Of a DNA stretch of 64,000 bases, positions 8,180 to 16,959 are shown piece after piece. Each line of letters opens with the position of its first letter. Within the stretch, counting starts at the first letter, position 1. Source of the DNA: Streptomyces hyaluromycini. Its GTDB lineage: Bacteria; Actinomycetota; Actinomycetes; Streptomycetales; Streptomycetaceae. Location of the stretch: contig NZ_BCFL01000018.1 of assembly GCF_002217755.1 (NCBI RefSeq), positions 558,001 to 622,000 of the forward strand, written 5' to 3'. Made by a program: the position numbers and the translations under genes. Below the pieces are notes generated by a model. That model was not told the origin of the DNA, did no database searches, and saw only the letters and a program-made list of their open reading frames with translations.

Positions 8180-9460
8180 GTGTACGTAGCGGACAGCCGC
8201 GCGAGCACTCCGGCGACGGCGTCCGTGGAAGGTACCGCCCGGCCCGCGACGGCCGGGCGGTACCGCTCCACGATCGCGCCCACCGTCCTCGCCCTCGGCA
8301 CGGTCAGCCTGGTCACGGACGTGTCCTCCGAGATGGTGACGGCGGTCCTCCCGCTGTACCTGGTGGCGGGCCTGGGCCTGTCCCCGCTGGGCTTCGGCCT
8401 CCTCGACGGCGTCTACAACGGCTTCTCGGCGGTCGTACGCCTGGTCGGCGGCCACCTGGCCGACCGCGGCGGCGGCCGCCACAAGTGGGTGGCCGGCGCG
8501 GGCTACGCCCTGTCGGCACTCTGCAAACCCCTCCTGCTGGTGGCGCATTCGCTGACGCCCATCGGCCTGATCCTGGCGGCCGACCGCACCGGCAAGGGCC
8601 TGCGCACGGCTCCCCGGGACGCCCTGATCTCGCTCGCCAGCACCCCGGAGAACCGGGGCCGTGCCTTCGGTGTGCACCGCGCCATGGACACGGCGGGCGC
8701 CCTGCTCGGCCCCCTGGCCGCGTTTCTCATCCTCCGGGCGACGGTGGACGGCTACGACGCGGTGTTCACGGTGAGCTTCTGCGTGGCGGTGCTGGGCGTG
8801 CTGATCCTGGTCCTGTTCGTACCGGGTGGCGGCGGCCGTGCCGAGACGGCTGCTTCGTCCACCGCGCGCCCCACACTGCGCGCGGCACTCGCCCTCCTCG
8901 CCGACCGCGACCTGCGCCGCCTCACCGTCTGCGCCCTGCTCCTGGGCCTCGCGACGGTGAGCGACTCCTTCGTCTACCTGCTGCTGCAACACCGGCTCGG
9001 CGTCCCGGACCGCTGGTTCGCCCTCCTCCCCCTCGGCACGGCGGCCGCGTTCCTCCTCCTGGCCGTCCCCCTGGGCCGCCTGGCGGACCGCTGGGGCCGC
9101 TGGCGCGTCTTCCTGACCGGCCACGCGGCCCTGTTGCTCGCCTACGCACTGCTGCTCACGTCCTGGCACGGCACCGCCCTCCCGTACGCGGTGCTGGCCC
9201 TGCACGGCACGTTCTACGCGGCGACCGACGGTGTCCTGATGGCGGCCGCGTCGGACAGCGTCCCCGAGGCGCTGCGCTCGTCGGGTCTGGCGCTGGTGCA
9301 GACGGGCCAGGCGGCGGCGCGTTTCGCCTGCTCGCTGGGGTTCGGGGCGGCGTGGACGCTGTGGGGCGACCGTACGGCGCTGAGCGTGTCGGCGGTGGCC
9401 CTTGCGGTGTGCGCGGTGTACGCCCTCACCCTCCGTCCCTCCCGGAAGGCCGCCGTATGA
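8180..9460 (+). CDS. MFS transporter
   Basis: A 426-residue protein with about twelve hydrophobic segments, beginning at a GTG that lies one base after the stop of the phosphatase gene. It carries the MFS loop motif GGHLADRGGGRHKWV between helices 2 and 3, a repeat of it (GRLADRWGRWRVF) in the second half, and ADRTGKGLRTAPRDALIS, a signature of a conserved MFS subgroup. No separate ribosome-binding site is visible, so translation is probably coupled to the upstream gene. Substrate unknown. The context (secreted phosphatase before, beta-propeller after) suggests uptake or export linked to an extracytoplasmic process. Confidence 0.88.
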   Translation: MYVADSRASTPATASVEGTARPATAGRYRSTIAPTVLALGTVSLVTDVSSEMVTAVLPLYLVAGLGLSPLGFGLLDGVYNGFSAVVRLVGGHLADRGGGRHKWVAGAGYALSALCKPLLLVAHSLTPIGLILAADRTGKGLRTAPRDALISLASTPENRGRAFGVHRAMDTAGALLGPLAAFLILRATVDGYDAVFTVSFCVAVLGVLILVLFVPGGGGRAETAASSTARPTLRAALALLADRDLRRLTVCALLLGLATVSDSFVYLLLQHRLGVPDRWFALLPLGTAAAFLLLAVPLGRLADRWGRWRVFLTGHAALLLAYALLLTSWHGTALPYAVLALHGTFYAATDGVLMAAASDSVPEALRSSGLALVQTGQAAARFACSLGFGAAWTLWGDRTALSVSAVALAVCAVYALTLRPSRKAAV

Positions 9461-10476
9461 CCCTGCGTTCCCGCATCCTGGTCCTCCTCTCGGCGCTGGC
9501 GGTCCTGGCGGCCGTCGCCCTGGCCTCCGTCCTGCACGCCTCGGCCCGGGCGGAGCGCCGCGACCACACCCAGGCGGGCGGCCCGAAGGTCACGCCGGGA
9601 ACGGTGACCCTGACGGCCCCCGGTCACATGGTCTTCCGCAACATGGCCTGGGGCCCGCACCGCGACGAGCTGACCACGGTCCCGGTCTCCGCCCCCGCCG
9701 GCCCCCGCACCGCCTCCGGCGTGAAATGCCTGCGCTTCTACGCCGCCGCGGGTACGGGCGTCTGCCTCCAGGCCGTCCACGGCCCGGTCTCGGACACCTA
9801 CCGCGCGCTGATCCTGGACGCGAACCTGCACACGAAGGCCCGCTACGACGTCCCGGGCATCCCGTCCCGCGCCCGGGTCTCCCCCACCGGTCACTATGCG
9901 GCCTGGACGGAGTTCGTGGGCGGTGACTCGTACGCGGGCACGAACTTCTCGACCCGCACGGCGATAGCCGACACCCGCGCCGGCACCCTGATCCCGTCCC
10001 TGGAGACGTTCCGGATCATCAGGGACGGCCGTCCCTACCAGGCCGCGGACGTCAACTTCTGGGGCGTGACGTTCGCCCCGGACGACCGCACGTTCTACGC
10101 GACGCTGGCGACGAAGGGCTCGACGTACCTGGTCCGAGGCGACCTGCACACCCGCACCGTCACCACACTCCACAGCAACGTCGAATGCCCGTCCCTCTCC
10201 CCCGACGGCACCCGCATCGCCTACAAGAAACGGGTGAAGGGCCTCCCGAAGGACGCCCCTTGGCGCCTCTACGTCCTCGACCTCCGGACCATGCACGAGA
10301 CACCGCTGGCCGAGACCCGCAGCGTGGACGACCAGGCGGTGTGGAAGAACCCGCACACGGTCGTCTACGCCCTGCCGGGCGACTACGGGGCGGACCTGTA
10401 CGAGGTGCCCGCGAATGGGACGGGGCGTGCTCGGCTGGTCAGCGTGTCTGCCGTGTCGGAGGTGTTCGTTCCGTGA
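9457..10476 (+). CDS. TolB/WD40-like beta-propeller protein with N-terminal membrane anchor
   Basis: The start codon overlaps the MFS stop in an ATGA arrangement, so the two genes are translationally coupled. The 339-residue protein has an N-terminal hydrophobic helix (RILVLLSALAVLAAVALASVL), acting as signal or anchor. Repeated blade motifs of the TolB/PD40 type follow: ARVSPTGHYAAWTEF, VTFAPDDRTFYATLA and CPSLSPDGTRIAYKKR, each ending in the S-P-D-G-x-x-I/W-x pattern. Such propellers are binding or sensing modules. It probably works with the adjacent transporter. The 3' end overlaps the convergent NACHT gene by 38 bp. Confidence 0.8.
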   Translation: MTLRSRILVLLSALAVLAAVALASVLHASARAERRDHTQAGGPKVTPGTVTLTAPGHMVFRNMAWGPHRDELTTVPVSAPAGPRTASGVKCLRFYAAAGTGVCLQAVHGPVSDTYRALILDANLHTKARYDVPGIPSRARVSPTGHYAAWTEFVGGDSYAGTNFSTRTAIADTRAGTLIPSLETFRIIRDGRPYQAADVNFWGVTFAPDDRTFYATLATKGSTYLVRGDLHTRTVTTLHSNVECPSLSPDGTRIAYKKRVKGLPKDAPWRLYVLDLRTMHETPLAETRSVDDQAVWKNPHTVVYALPGDYGADLYEVPANGTGRARLVSVSAVSEVFVP

Positions 10477-13219
10477 GGGGGGTGGGGCGACGCTCGGAGC
10501 GGGGACGGGGGAGGAAGGCCAAGCCGCGCTTGCTCGGTCGCAGTTGTCGCGGGAGTTCGCGGTCCAGGGTGCGGGAAGCTTCGAGCAGGTTCGCGGAGAA
10601 GTGCCGCAGCCAGAGGGTGCCGGGCAGCGACCACATCCGCAGGATCTCGTACAAGAACGGCTCCTGAGATCCCGTCCGGTCCGGCTTGGGCAAGCGGCGC
10701 GGCCGGGTGTCGAGGTTGATCAAAGTCGTGTAGATCTCACGCCTCATTCCCGGAACCGAGCCGAGTTGGGAAGCCGTGTGGTACGAGCCCGTGAGCCAGA
10801 GGGCCGCCCCCGCTGAGACCACCGTGAACGGCCCAAGGCCGATCACCCAAGGCGCCCAGCCCACCGCGAAGGAGACCGTCATGGAGATCAAGGCGAGAGA
10901 CCACAGGCGCAGGAGAAACCGGAACCCGGAAACGAGCCCGCCCGGAGCCGGCACATCCGAAATCGCCAGTACTCCCGGAAATTCCGAGGTATGAAGAACC
11001 TCGCCTTTCCTGGCCAGTTCAGCCGCATGGCTCAGGCAGAACGTGTACAGGGACGGCTGAAAGACCTGCCACCCGAAGTCCCACCTGCACCAGACCTGAC
11101 GCCCGTCCAGGGCCGTCACCTTGTCGGCAAGCCACTCGGGCGCCGTCTCCCCGACGCACTCCAAGGCCACCGACCGATGGCGCAGCCCTGCCTCGGCCAC
11201 CAGCAGAACCAGGTCGTCCGAGGGGTTCGTCGCCGCCTCGACCGTCTCCAGGACCATGGCCCGGAACGGCGGATACGACATGCTCTCCACCATCAGACCA
11301 GGCTGCTCGGCCACCAGGTCGACCCCCGTGGCAGTCGCAAGCCGCATCGCGGCCGGCGCGTCGACGGCGGCGTAGCTGCCGAAGAGCTGGCCGAGCCGCT
11401 CGCGGTCGTCCTGGACGAGGTTGCGGAAAAGGTCCTCCAGGGTGGTCTGGGGTCTCCTGCCGTACGCGGTCAGCCATTCCTCCGCGTCCTTGAGGACGAC
11501 ATTGAACAGATGCAGCCGCCGCAGCCACGCGTCGTCCCAGGAGCTGGACGGGGTCCGGGTCAGGAACTCCGACTCGACCGCCGCATACTCCGCCCACGAC
11601 GAGTGGTCGTACAACTGCGTCTCCAGGAAACAGCGGCCGACGACCAGGCTGCCGCCGTCCAGCTCCCGCAGGGCGTCGGCGCGGCGAGCCCGGGGCAGCA
11701 GGGCGAGGGCGAACGGGATGACCTCCTCAAGGCGGGAGGCTGTGTACGCATCCGGGTTCGCCTTCAAGGCGTGGTGCGCGGCCATCAGCTCCGACCACCC
11801 CTCCTCACGCCCTTCGGCGGCCTCCTTGGCTGCGAAGAACTCGCAGAACGTGAGGTGGATGAAGCGGTAGCTCTCCTCGCTGCGCTCCTCAGAGACCAGG
11901 CCGGTCTCCTTGGCGAGCTCGCGGAAGCGCTGCACGGCCTCGCCCCTGTCGCACTGGTAGATCCCGGCCACGACATCGATTGCACGCGTCCAGGACAGGG
12001 AGTTCGCCGCCTGCTCCGGGTCGCGCATGTGCTCGAAGGCCAGGCGCCCGAAGATGGTCTCCCGCTGCTCGCGCAGCAGACTCTTCGCGGGTTTCTCCAA
12101 CTGTCTGCCGCGCCGGGCGACCAGGAGTTCCTCGACGACCTTGGAGTAGAACGCCGTGCGGGTGTCGACCGACACGCCCTTGGCGCCGTGCTGGTCGTGG
12201 CTGACGTACATGGCGAGGACGAGCGGGTTGCCGCACATCTCCCGGAGGGTGGGGCGATCCGTGAGGTCGTTGTAGAGCCTGAGGATCTCGGCACGCTTGT
12301 CCCTGTCCTCGGCGTAGTTCGGCCATTGCGTGAGGAAGACGTAGATGTCCTCCGGCGAGAACGGCTGGACATGGAAGACCGGCGGGAAGTCGGTCTCCAG
12401 ATGGCCGCTGACCTGGCTGTGGAACTGTGAGCGCATGGTGAGGACAACGGAGTTGTGCGGGCTGTCGGCGGCGAGCCGGTCGCTGAGCGCACGCAGGGTG
12501 GCTGCGACCCGCAGGTAGTCACTGCCCGCGACCTCGTCGAGCCCGTCGAGGATGAGAAAAAGGCCGCCGCCCCTGACATACGAGTCGAACAGTTCGCCCA
12601 TCTCGAAGCCCTGCACCCTGGCGACGTGCTCACGCAGGAAGGTCACAGCCCATTTGGCCCTGGTCTTGTCGGTGGTGACGTTCTTCGGTGGGGTGAAGCG
12701 CTTCAGCTCGATGAGGATCGGCAGCCGGTGTCCGGGGCGCAGCGCCATCGCCTCCCGGCAGGCGTCCCGGAACATCTTCTTGGCCAGCGACGACTTGCCC
12801 GAACCCGGGTCTCCGATCACCCGCACCCGGGACATGTCCTGGATCTCGGCGACATCGCCGGAGTACACGAAGGAGGCGGCGCCGTTCTGGAGCTTGAGGG
12901 AGACGAACGCGCTGTCCACCTCCAGCGCTTCCGACTCATCCTGGTTGGGTATCAGGAGGTACCGTGCGTGGCCGGCGCCGAGGCCGTAGCGACAGTACCC
13001 CCTGAGACTCACCCGCTTGGCCAGCGAGCTGCGCGACCATTTACCGAGCCGGAAGAGCGCGGCCTCCAGCCACATCCGGATGTTCTCCCGCAAGAACGCG
13101 CCGACGCGCCGGGCCACCATGTAGATCAACGGGGTCGCTATGAGCGTGACGGCCGCGGTGACGAGGACCGTCTTCAGGTCCGCTCCAAAAACGATCTTGT
13201 TTGGATTCAGCGCGTACAT
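10439..13219 (-). CDS. membrane-anchored NACHT-domain STAND NTPase
   Basis: The ATG at 13219 follows GGGGGAC and opens a 926-residue protein. A membrane helix lies at about residues 17-36. The NTPase core shows a Walker A (GDPGSGKSSLAKK, about 136-148), a NACHT-type Walker B with extra acidic residues (LFLILDGLDEV, about 220-230), a sensor region (VVLTMRSQF) and the post-NACHT motif FSPEDIYVFLTQW with GNPLVLAMY. Then come FIHLTFCEFFAAKEAAEG, typical of NACHT proteins, a long helical region, and a second pair of membrane helices near 790-850. NACHT proteins are signal-transduction ATPases; several bacterial ones protect against phage. No effector domain is recognisable, so membrane action is the likely output. 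It stands alone between the phosphatase cassette and glnA2. Confidence 0.85.
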   Translation of the reverse strand: MYALNPNKIVFGADLKTVLVTAAVTLIATPLIYMVARRVGAFLRENIRMWLEAALFRLGKWSRSSLAKRVSLRGYCRYGLGAGHARYLLIPNQDESEALEVDSAFVSLKLQNGAASFVYSGDVAEIQDMSRVRVIGDPGSGKSSLAKKMFRDACREAMALRPGHRLPILIELKRFTPPKNVTTDKTRAKWAVTFLREHVARVQGFEMGELFDSYVRGGGLFLILDGLDEVAGSDYLRVAATLRALSDRLAADSPHNSVVLTMRSQFHSQVSGHLETDFPPVFHVQPFSPEDIYVFLTQWPNYAEDRDKRAEILRLYNDLTDRPTLREMCGNPLVLAMYVSHDQHGAKGVSVDTRTAFYSKVVEELLVARRGRQLEKPAKSLLREQRETIFGRLAFEHMRDPEQAANSLSWTRAIDVVAGIYQCDRGEAVQRFRELAKETGLVSEERSEESYRFIHLTFCEFFAAKEAAEGREEGWSELMAAHHALKANPDAYTASRLEEVIPFALALLPRARRADALRELDGGSLVVGRCFLETQLYDHSSWAEYAAVESEFLTRTPSSSWDDAWLRRLHLFNVVLKDAEEWLTAYGRRPQTTLEDLFRNLVQDDRERLGQLFGSYAAVDAPAAMRLATATGVDLVAEQPGLMVESMSYPPFRAMVLETVEAATNPSDDLVLLVAEAGLRHRSVALECVGETAPEWLADKVTALDGRQVWCRWDFGWQVFQPSLYTFCLSHAAELARKGEVLHTSEFPGVLAISDVPAPGGLVSGFRFLLRLWSLALISMTVSFAVGWAPWVIGLGPFTVVSAGAALWLTGSYHTASQLGSVPGMRREIYTTLINLDTRPRRLPKPDRTGSQEPFLYEILRMWSLPGTLWLRHFSANLLEASRTLDRELPRQLRPSKRGLAFLPRPRSERRPTPLTERTPPTRQTR

Positions 13220-13317
13220 CTTCAGTCCCCCCGGGCCGCCGATCCCCCATTGGATAGCAGACCGTGACCCCGCGAAGGCCCAGGGTGACCGAATCGTGAC
13301 GACATGCCCCCGGAGGG

Positions 13318-14679
13318 TTACAGCACCGGCAGGTTCTTCCGCAGCTCGAAGGCCGTGACCTCGCTGCGGTACTCCTCCCACTCCTGGCGCTTGTTGCGCA
13401 GGAAGAAGTCGAAGACGTGTTCGCCGAGGGTGTCGGCGACCAGGTCGCTGTTCTCCATGAGGGTCAGGGCCTCGCCGAGGTTCTGCGGGAGGGGTTCGAT
13501 GCCCATGGCGCGGCGCTCGGCGTTGGAGAGGGCCCAGACGTCGTCCTCGGCGCCCGGCGGGAGCTCGTAGCCCTCCTCGATGCCCTTGAGGCCGGCGGCC
13601 AGCAGGACGGCGTAGGCCAGGTACGGGTTGGCGCCGGAGTCGATGGAGCGGACCTCGACGCGGGCCGAGCCGGTCTTGCCGGGCTTGTACATCGGGACGC
13701 GGACCAGCGCGCTGCGGTTGTTGTGGCCCCAGCAGATGTAGGACGGGGCCTCGCCGCCGGCGCCCGCCGTGCGCTCGGAGCCGCCCCAGATGCGCTTGTA
13801 GGAGTTCACCCACTGGTTGGTGACCGCCGCGATCTCGGCGGCGTGCTTCAGCAGGCCCGCGATGAAGGAGCGGCCGACCTTGGAGAGCTGGAACTCGGCG
13901 CCCGACTCGTAGAAGGCGTTGCGGTCGCCCTCGAAGAGGGAGAGGTGGGTGTGCATGCCGGAGCCGGGGTGCTCGGAGAACGGCTTCGGCATGAAGGTCG
14001 CCTGCACCCCCTGCTCCAGCGCGACCTGCTTCATGACAAGGCGGAACGTCATGATGTTGTCGGCCGTGGAGAGCGCGTCGGCGTAGCGCAGGTCGATCTC
14101 CTGCTGGCCGGGGGCGCCCTCGTGGTGGGAGAACTCGACCGAGATGCCCATCGACTCCAGCATGGTGATCGCCTGGCGGCGGAAGTCCATGCCGACGTTG
14201 GTGGGGGTGTGGTCGAAGTAGCCGGAGTTGTCGGCCGGGGTGGGGCGGGAGCCGTCCAGCGGGCGGTCCTTCAGGAGGAAGAACTCGATCTCGGGGTGGG
14301 TGTAGAAGGTGAAGCCGAGGTCGGAGGTGCGGGCCAGGGCACGCTTCAGCACGTACCGGGGGTCCGCGAAGGACGGGGAGCCGTCCGGCATGAGGATGTC
14401 GCAGAACATGCGGGCCGTGCCGGGGGTCTCCGCGCGCCACGGCAGGACCTGGAAGGTGGACGGATCCGGCTTGGCGATCATGTCGGACTCGTAGACCCGG
14501 GCGAAGCCCTCGATGGCGGAGCCGTCGAAGCCGATGCCCTCGTCGAAGGCCTGTTCAAGCTCGGCCGGGGCCACGGCGACGGACTTGAGGAAGCCCAGCA
14601 CGTCCGTGAACCACAGGCGTACGAACCGGATGTCGCGCTCCTCCAAGGTCCGGAGCACGAACTCCTGCTGCTTGTCCAT
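13318..14679 (-). CDS. glnA2: glutamine synthetase-like enzyme, GlnA2 type (gamma-glutamylpolyamine synthetase)
   Basis: The 453-residue sequence from MDKQQEFVLRTLEERDI shows the full glutamine-synthetase fold: the beta-grasp part with GFDGSAIEGF, the catalytic motifs HHEGAPGQQEIDLRYADA, GSGMHTHLS and NNRSALVRVP, and VEVRSIDSGANPYLA. It closely resembles the Streptomyces coelicolor GlnA2 as I recall it, reported to ligate glutamate to polyamines in polyamine catabolism rather than to make glutamine. The ATG at 14679 is preferred because GGGGAA lies seven bases upstream; an in-frame ATG at 14694 has no good site. At the usual adenylylation loop the sequence reads EGYELPP. Assignment is by resemblance; enzyme activity is not shown by the sequence. 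Confidence 0.92.
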   Translation of the reverse strand: MDKQQEFVLRTLEERDIRFVRLWFTDVLGFLKSVAVAPAELEQAFDEGIGFDGSAIEGFARVYESDMIAKPDPSTFQVLPWRAETPGTARMFCDILMPDGSPSFADPRYVLKRALARTSDLGFTFYTHPEIEFFLLKDRPLDGSRPTPADNSGYFDHTPTNVGMDFRRQAITMLESMGISVEFSHHEGAPGQQEIDLRYADALSTADNIMTFRLVMKQVALEQGVQATFMPKPFSEHPGSGMHTHLSLFEGDRNAFYESGAEFQLSKVGRSFIAGLLKHAAEIAAVTNQWVNSYKRIWGGSERTAGAGGEAPSYICWGHNNRSALVRVPMYKPGKTGSARVEVRSIDSGANPYLAYAVLLAAGLKGIEEGYELPPGAEDDVWALSNAERRAMGIEPLPQNLGEALTLMENSDLVADTLGEHVFDFFLRNKRQEWEEYRSEVTAFELRKNLPVL

Positions 14680-14915
14680 CTTCCGCTTCCCCATCCTTGC
14701 TGGTCAGGCCGCCTGTCTCCCTGTCCCGCAGGAGGCGGTCGGGCACCTGAGCATCACACCACAACAGCATTTCATGCGCGTTGCGCACCTTGATCGCCCG
14801 AGCGACCTCGGCCTGAACGGCTCTCGTACGGCAGGTGTCCTGCCCTGCCGCCCATCTTGCCTGCTCGCGCCGACATCCGTAATGGCCGGACCGGTTTCCC
14901 GGGTGTCCGTCAGGT

Positions 14916-14975
14916 GACGGACCCCACGGTGACAGACACCACGGTGACGGACACCACGGTGACGGACACCACGGT
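14916..14975. repeat. four tandem 15-bp repeats next to the NsrR operator
   Basis: Four consecutive copies of GACGGACACCACGGT, the first two each with one substitution. The array ends five bases before the NsrR operator of hmp, in the 375-bp glnA2-hmp spacer. Apart from this array and the operator I see nothing else defined in that spacer. Confidence 0.9.
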
Positions 14976-14980
14976 CCTTA

Positions 14981-15003
14981 AATTTGAATCTCAGATGCAA
15001 GTT
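14981..15003 (+). promoter_or_regulatory. NsrR operator upstream of hmp
   Basis: The 23-bp site is a two-sided 11-1-11 palindrome of the form AA-nnn-G-n-ATCT-n-AGAT-n-C-nnn-TT, identical in its fixed positions to NsrR sites described for S. coelicolor hmp genes. It sits 52 bp upstream of the hmp start, in an AT-rich patch suited to a promoter. NsrR with its intact iron-sulfur cluster should repress here until nitric oxide damages the cluster. Confidence 0.88.
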
Positions 15004-15054
15004 TTAATAGCGTGCGGGACACCGAGCCGTTCGGCCGAGCCACAAGGAGCCCCG

Positions 15055-16224
15055 ATGCTGTCCGAGCCGTCCGCCGCCACCGTCCGCGCCACCCTGCCCG
15101 TCGTCGGCGCGGCGATCGGCGAGATCACCGGGCGTTTCTACGCCCGGCTCTTCGCCGCCCACCCCGACCTGCTGCGCAACCTCTTCAACCGCGGCAACCA
15201 GGCCGCCGGCACCCAGCGGCAGGCCCTCGCCGGCTCCATCGCCGCGTTCGCCACGCACCTGCTGGACCACCCGGACCAGCGGCCCGACGCGATGCTCGGG
15301 CGCATCGCCCACAAGCACGCCTCGCTGGGCGTCACGCCCGAGCAGTACGCCGTCGTCCACGAGCACCTCTTCGCCGCCATCGCCGAGGTGCTCGGCGACG
15401 CCGTCACGCCCGAGGTCGCCGCCGCCTGGGACGAGGTCTACTGGCTGATGGCGAACGCGCTCGTCGCGATCGAGAAGCGGCTGTACGAGGAGAGCGGCGA
15501 CCTCCAGGGGCTGCGGCCGTGGGAGGTCGTCGAGCGGGTGGCGGAGACCGCCGACGTCGTGACCTTCCGGGTGCGGCCGGTGGACGGCCGGGCGGCGGTG
15601 CGCGGCTTCCGGGCCGGGCAGTACGTCTCCGTGGGCGTCACCCTCCCCGACGGCGCCCGCCAGATACGCCAGTACAGCCTCTCCGGCGCGCCGGGCGGGC
15701 CGGTCCGCCAGTTCAGCGTCAAGCGCGACGGCGAGGTCTCCCGTCACCTGCACGCGCGCGTGCACGAAGGTGACGTCCTCGAACTGTCGGAGCCGTACGG
15801 CGACCTCGTGCTCGGCGACACCGCAGACCGCCCTCTCCTGCTCGCCTCCGCCGGTATCGGGGTGACGCCGATGGTGGCGATGCTGGCCGCCCTCGCGGCC
15901 GACGGCCACCGCGCCCCGGTGACCGTCGTACACGGCGACCGCTCCCCCGCCGACCACGCCCTGCGCGCCGACCACACGGCCTACGCGGCCAAGCTCCCGG
16001 ACGCCTCCGTCCACCTCTTCTACGAGCGGGGCGGGGAACCGGGCACCCGCAGCGGCCTGGTCGACCTCGCCGACGTCCCGGTACACCCCGGCACGCGCGC
16101 GTACCTGTGCGGCCCGCTTCCCTTCATGCGCGCGGTCCGCGCCCAACTGCTGGCGAAGGGCATACCTGCGGCCGACATCCACTACGAGGTCTTCGGCCCG
16201 GACCTGTGGCTGGCACAGACCTGA
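15055..16224 (+). CDS. hmp: flavohaemoglobin, nitric oxide dioxygenase
   Basis: Hmp oxidises nitric oxide to nitrate using O2 and NAD(P)H. The 389-residue protein starts at ATG 15055 after AAGGAG. It has an N-terminal globin domain (1-135) with the Tyr of GRFYARLF, the Gln of GTQRQALA and the haem-ligating His of RIAHKHASLGV. The FAD domain carries RQYSLSG, and the NAD domain carries LLASAGIGVTPMVAML and the terminal CGPLPFM with EVFGPD. Length and domain order match Hmp. The frame is open further upstream through the 15-bp repeats, but those codons are not expected to be translated because the NsrR operator lies there. Convergent nsrR follows. Confidence 0.96.
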   Translation: MLSEPSAATVRATLPVVGAAIGEITGRFYARLFAAHPDLLRNLFNRGNQAAGTQRQALAGSIAAFATHLLDHPDQRPDAMLGRIAHKHASLGVTPEQYAVVHEHLFAAIAEVLGDAVTPEVAAAWDEVYWLMANALVAIEKRLYEESGDLQGLRPWEVVERVAETADVVTFRVRPVDGRAAVRGFRAGQYVSVGVTLPDGARQIRQYSLSGAPGGPVRQFSVKRDGEVSRHLHARVHEGDVLELSEPYGDLVLGDTADRPLLLASAGIGVTPMVAMLAALAADGHRAPVTVVHGDRSPADHALRADHTAYAAKLPDASVHLFYERGGEPGTRSGLVDLADVPVHPGTRAYLCGPLPFMRAVRAQLLAKGIPAADIHYEVFGPDLWLAQT

Positions 16225-16230
16225 GCCGCA

Positions 16231-16315
16231 ACGCCCCGAAAGGGGCGCGGGACCCTGTCTGATATGCGGCTACCGCCGCGTGGGCGCGACCAGCCACAAC
16301 GGCGCCGCAGCCGCA
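16231..16315. repeat. conserved intergenic repeat with hairpin (copy 1)
   Basis: It begins with a hairpin, GCCCCGAAAGGGGC, just after the hmp stop. About 60 conserved bases follow, containing ATGCGGCTACCGCCGCGTGG and GCGCGACCAGCCACAAC. The same block occurs at 57201-57281 and 62986-63070, each time after a gene end. The hairpin could serve as a terminator for hmp; the rest has no obvious function. Confidence 0.85.
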
Positions 16316-16345
16316 AACCGGCAGACCGCGGCACCCCCACAGGCG

Positions 16346-16789
16346 CTAAACCGCCCCCGGCCCCTTGGAAATACCGAGCAGCAGCGCCCCCGTCGGCTCC
16401 GCCACCATGTCCGCCACCGTCACCGGGTCCAGCGACGCGAAGAACGCCTCCTGGGCCCGGCGCAGGGCGCCCCGCAGCCGGCACCCGGAGTTCAGCGGGC
16501 AGGGCGTCGCCCCCTCGCAGTCCACCACGTCCCCGTCGCCCTCGAAGGTGCGCACCAGCGCGCCCACCGAGGCGGTACGGCCCCTCTCGGTCAGCGTGAG
16601 CCCGCCGCCCCGGCCGCGCCGGGCGTCGACCAGCCCCAGGTGCTGGAGTTCGGCGACCACCTTCGCAGCGTGCGTGTACGGCACGTCCATGTCCGCCGCG
16701 ACCTCGCGGGTCGTCGGGCTGGACCCGTCCGCGACGGCAAGCCGCATCAGGAGACGTAGAGCCAGGTCGGTGGAGCGCAGCAGCCGCAT
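16346..16789 (-). CDS. nsrR: NsrR, Rrf2-family nitric-oxide-sensing repressor
   Basis: The 147-residue protein from MRLLRSTDLALRLLMRLA is an Rrf2-type winged-helix regulator. The recognition region contains TREVAADMDVPYTHAAKVVAEL and RRGRGGGLTL, and three cysteines (91, 97, 103, in DCEGATPCPLNSGCRLR) would bind the NO-sensitive [4Fe-4S] cluster. Length, cysteine spacing and adjacency to hmp match NsrR of S. coelicolor. The ATG at 16789 is preferred over the one at 16825 because the latter lies inside the NsrR operator (16806-16828). No clear ribosome-binding site precedes 16789, so a very short or absent leader is possible. The gene is convergent with hmp and probably autoregulated. Confidence 0.93.
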   Translation of the reverse strand: MRLLRSTDLALRLLMRLAVADGSSPTTREVAADMDVPYTHAAKVVAELQHLGLVDARRGRGGGLTLTERGRTASVGALVRTFEGDGDVVDCEGATPCPLNSGCRLRGALRRAQEAFFASLDPVTVADMVAEPTGALLLGISKGPGAV

Positions 16790-16805
16790 ACCGGCCAGCG
16801 TAGGT

Positions 16806-16828
16806 AATATGCATCCGCCATTCAAATT
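16806..16828 (-). promoter_or_regulatory. NsrR operator upstream of nsrR
   Basis: Read on the minus strand, this 23-bp site has AA-nnn-G-n-AT and AT-n-C-nnn-TT half-sites separated as in the hmp operator, with a weaker centre (GGCGG in place of CTCAG). It ends 17 bp before the nsrR start, which implies negative autoregulation, probably with lower affinity than at hmp. Confidence 0.75.
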
Positions 16829-16959
16829 ATCGGTTTCCTGTCGGATCGCGGGTCTTTCCGGTTCTTTCCTGTGCCCTCCCTACGACCGGCCGCATCTCCC
16901 CCATTACGATCAGCGAGCCCCACCCTTCACGCCCCTTTCCCCCAAGAAGGACACGGCCC

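Noticed and set aside
10439..14440. NACHT protein fused to glutamine synthetase sequence (1333 codons)
   Set aside because: The first ~400 codons lie antisense-frame within glnA2; the true start at 13219 has a ribosome-binding site and a membrane helix.
14857..15054. N-terminal extension of Hmp through the 15-bp repeats
   Set aside because: It would include the NsrR operator and lacks homology; the ATG at 15055 has a good ribosome-binding site and starts the globin fold.
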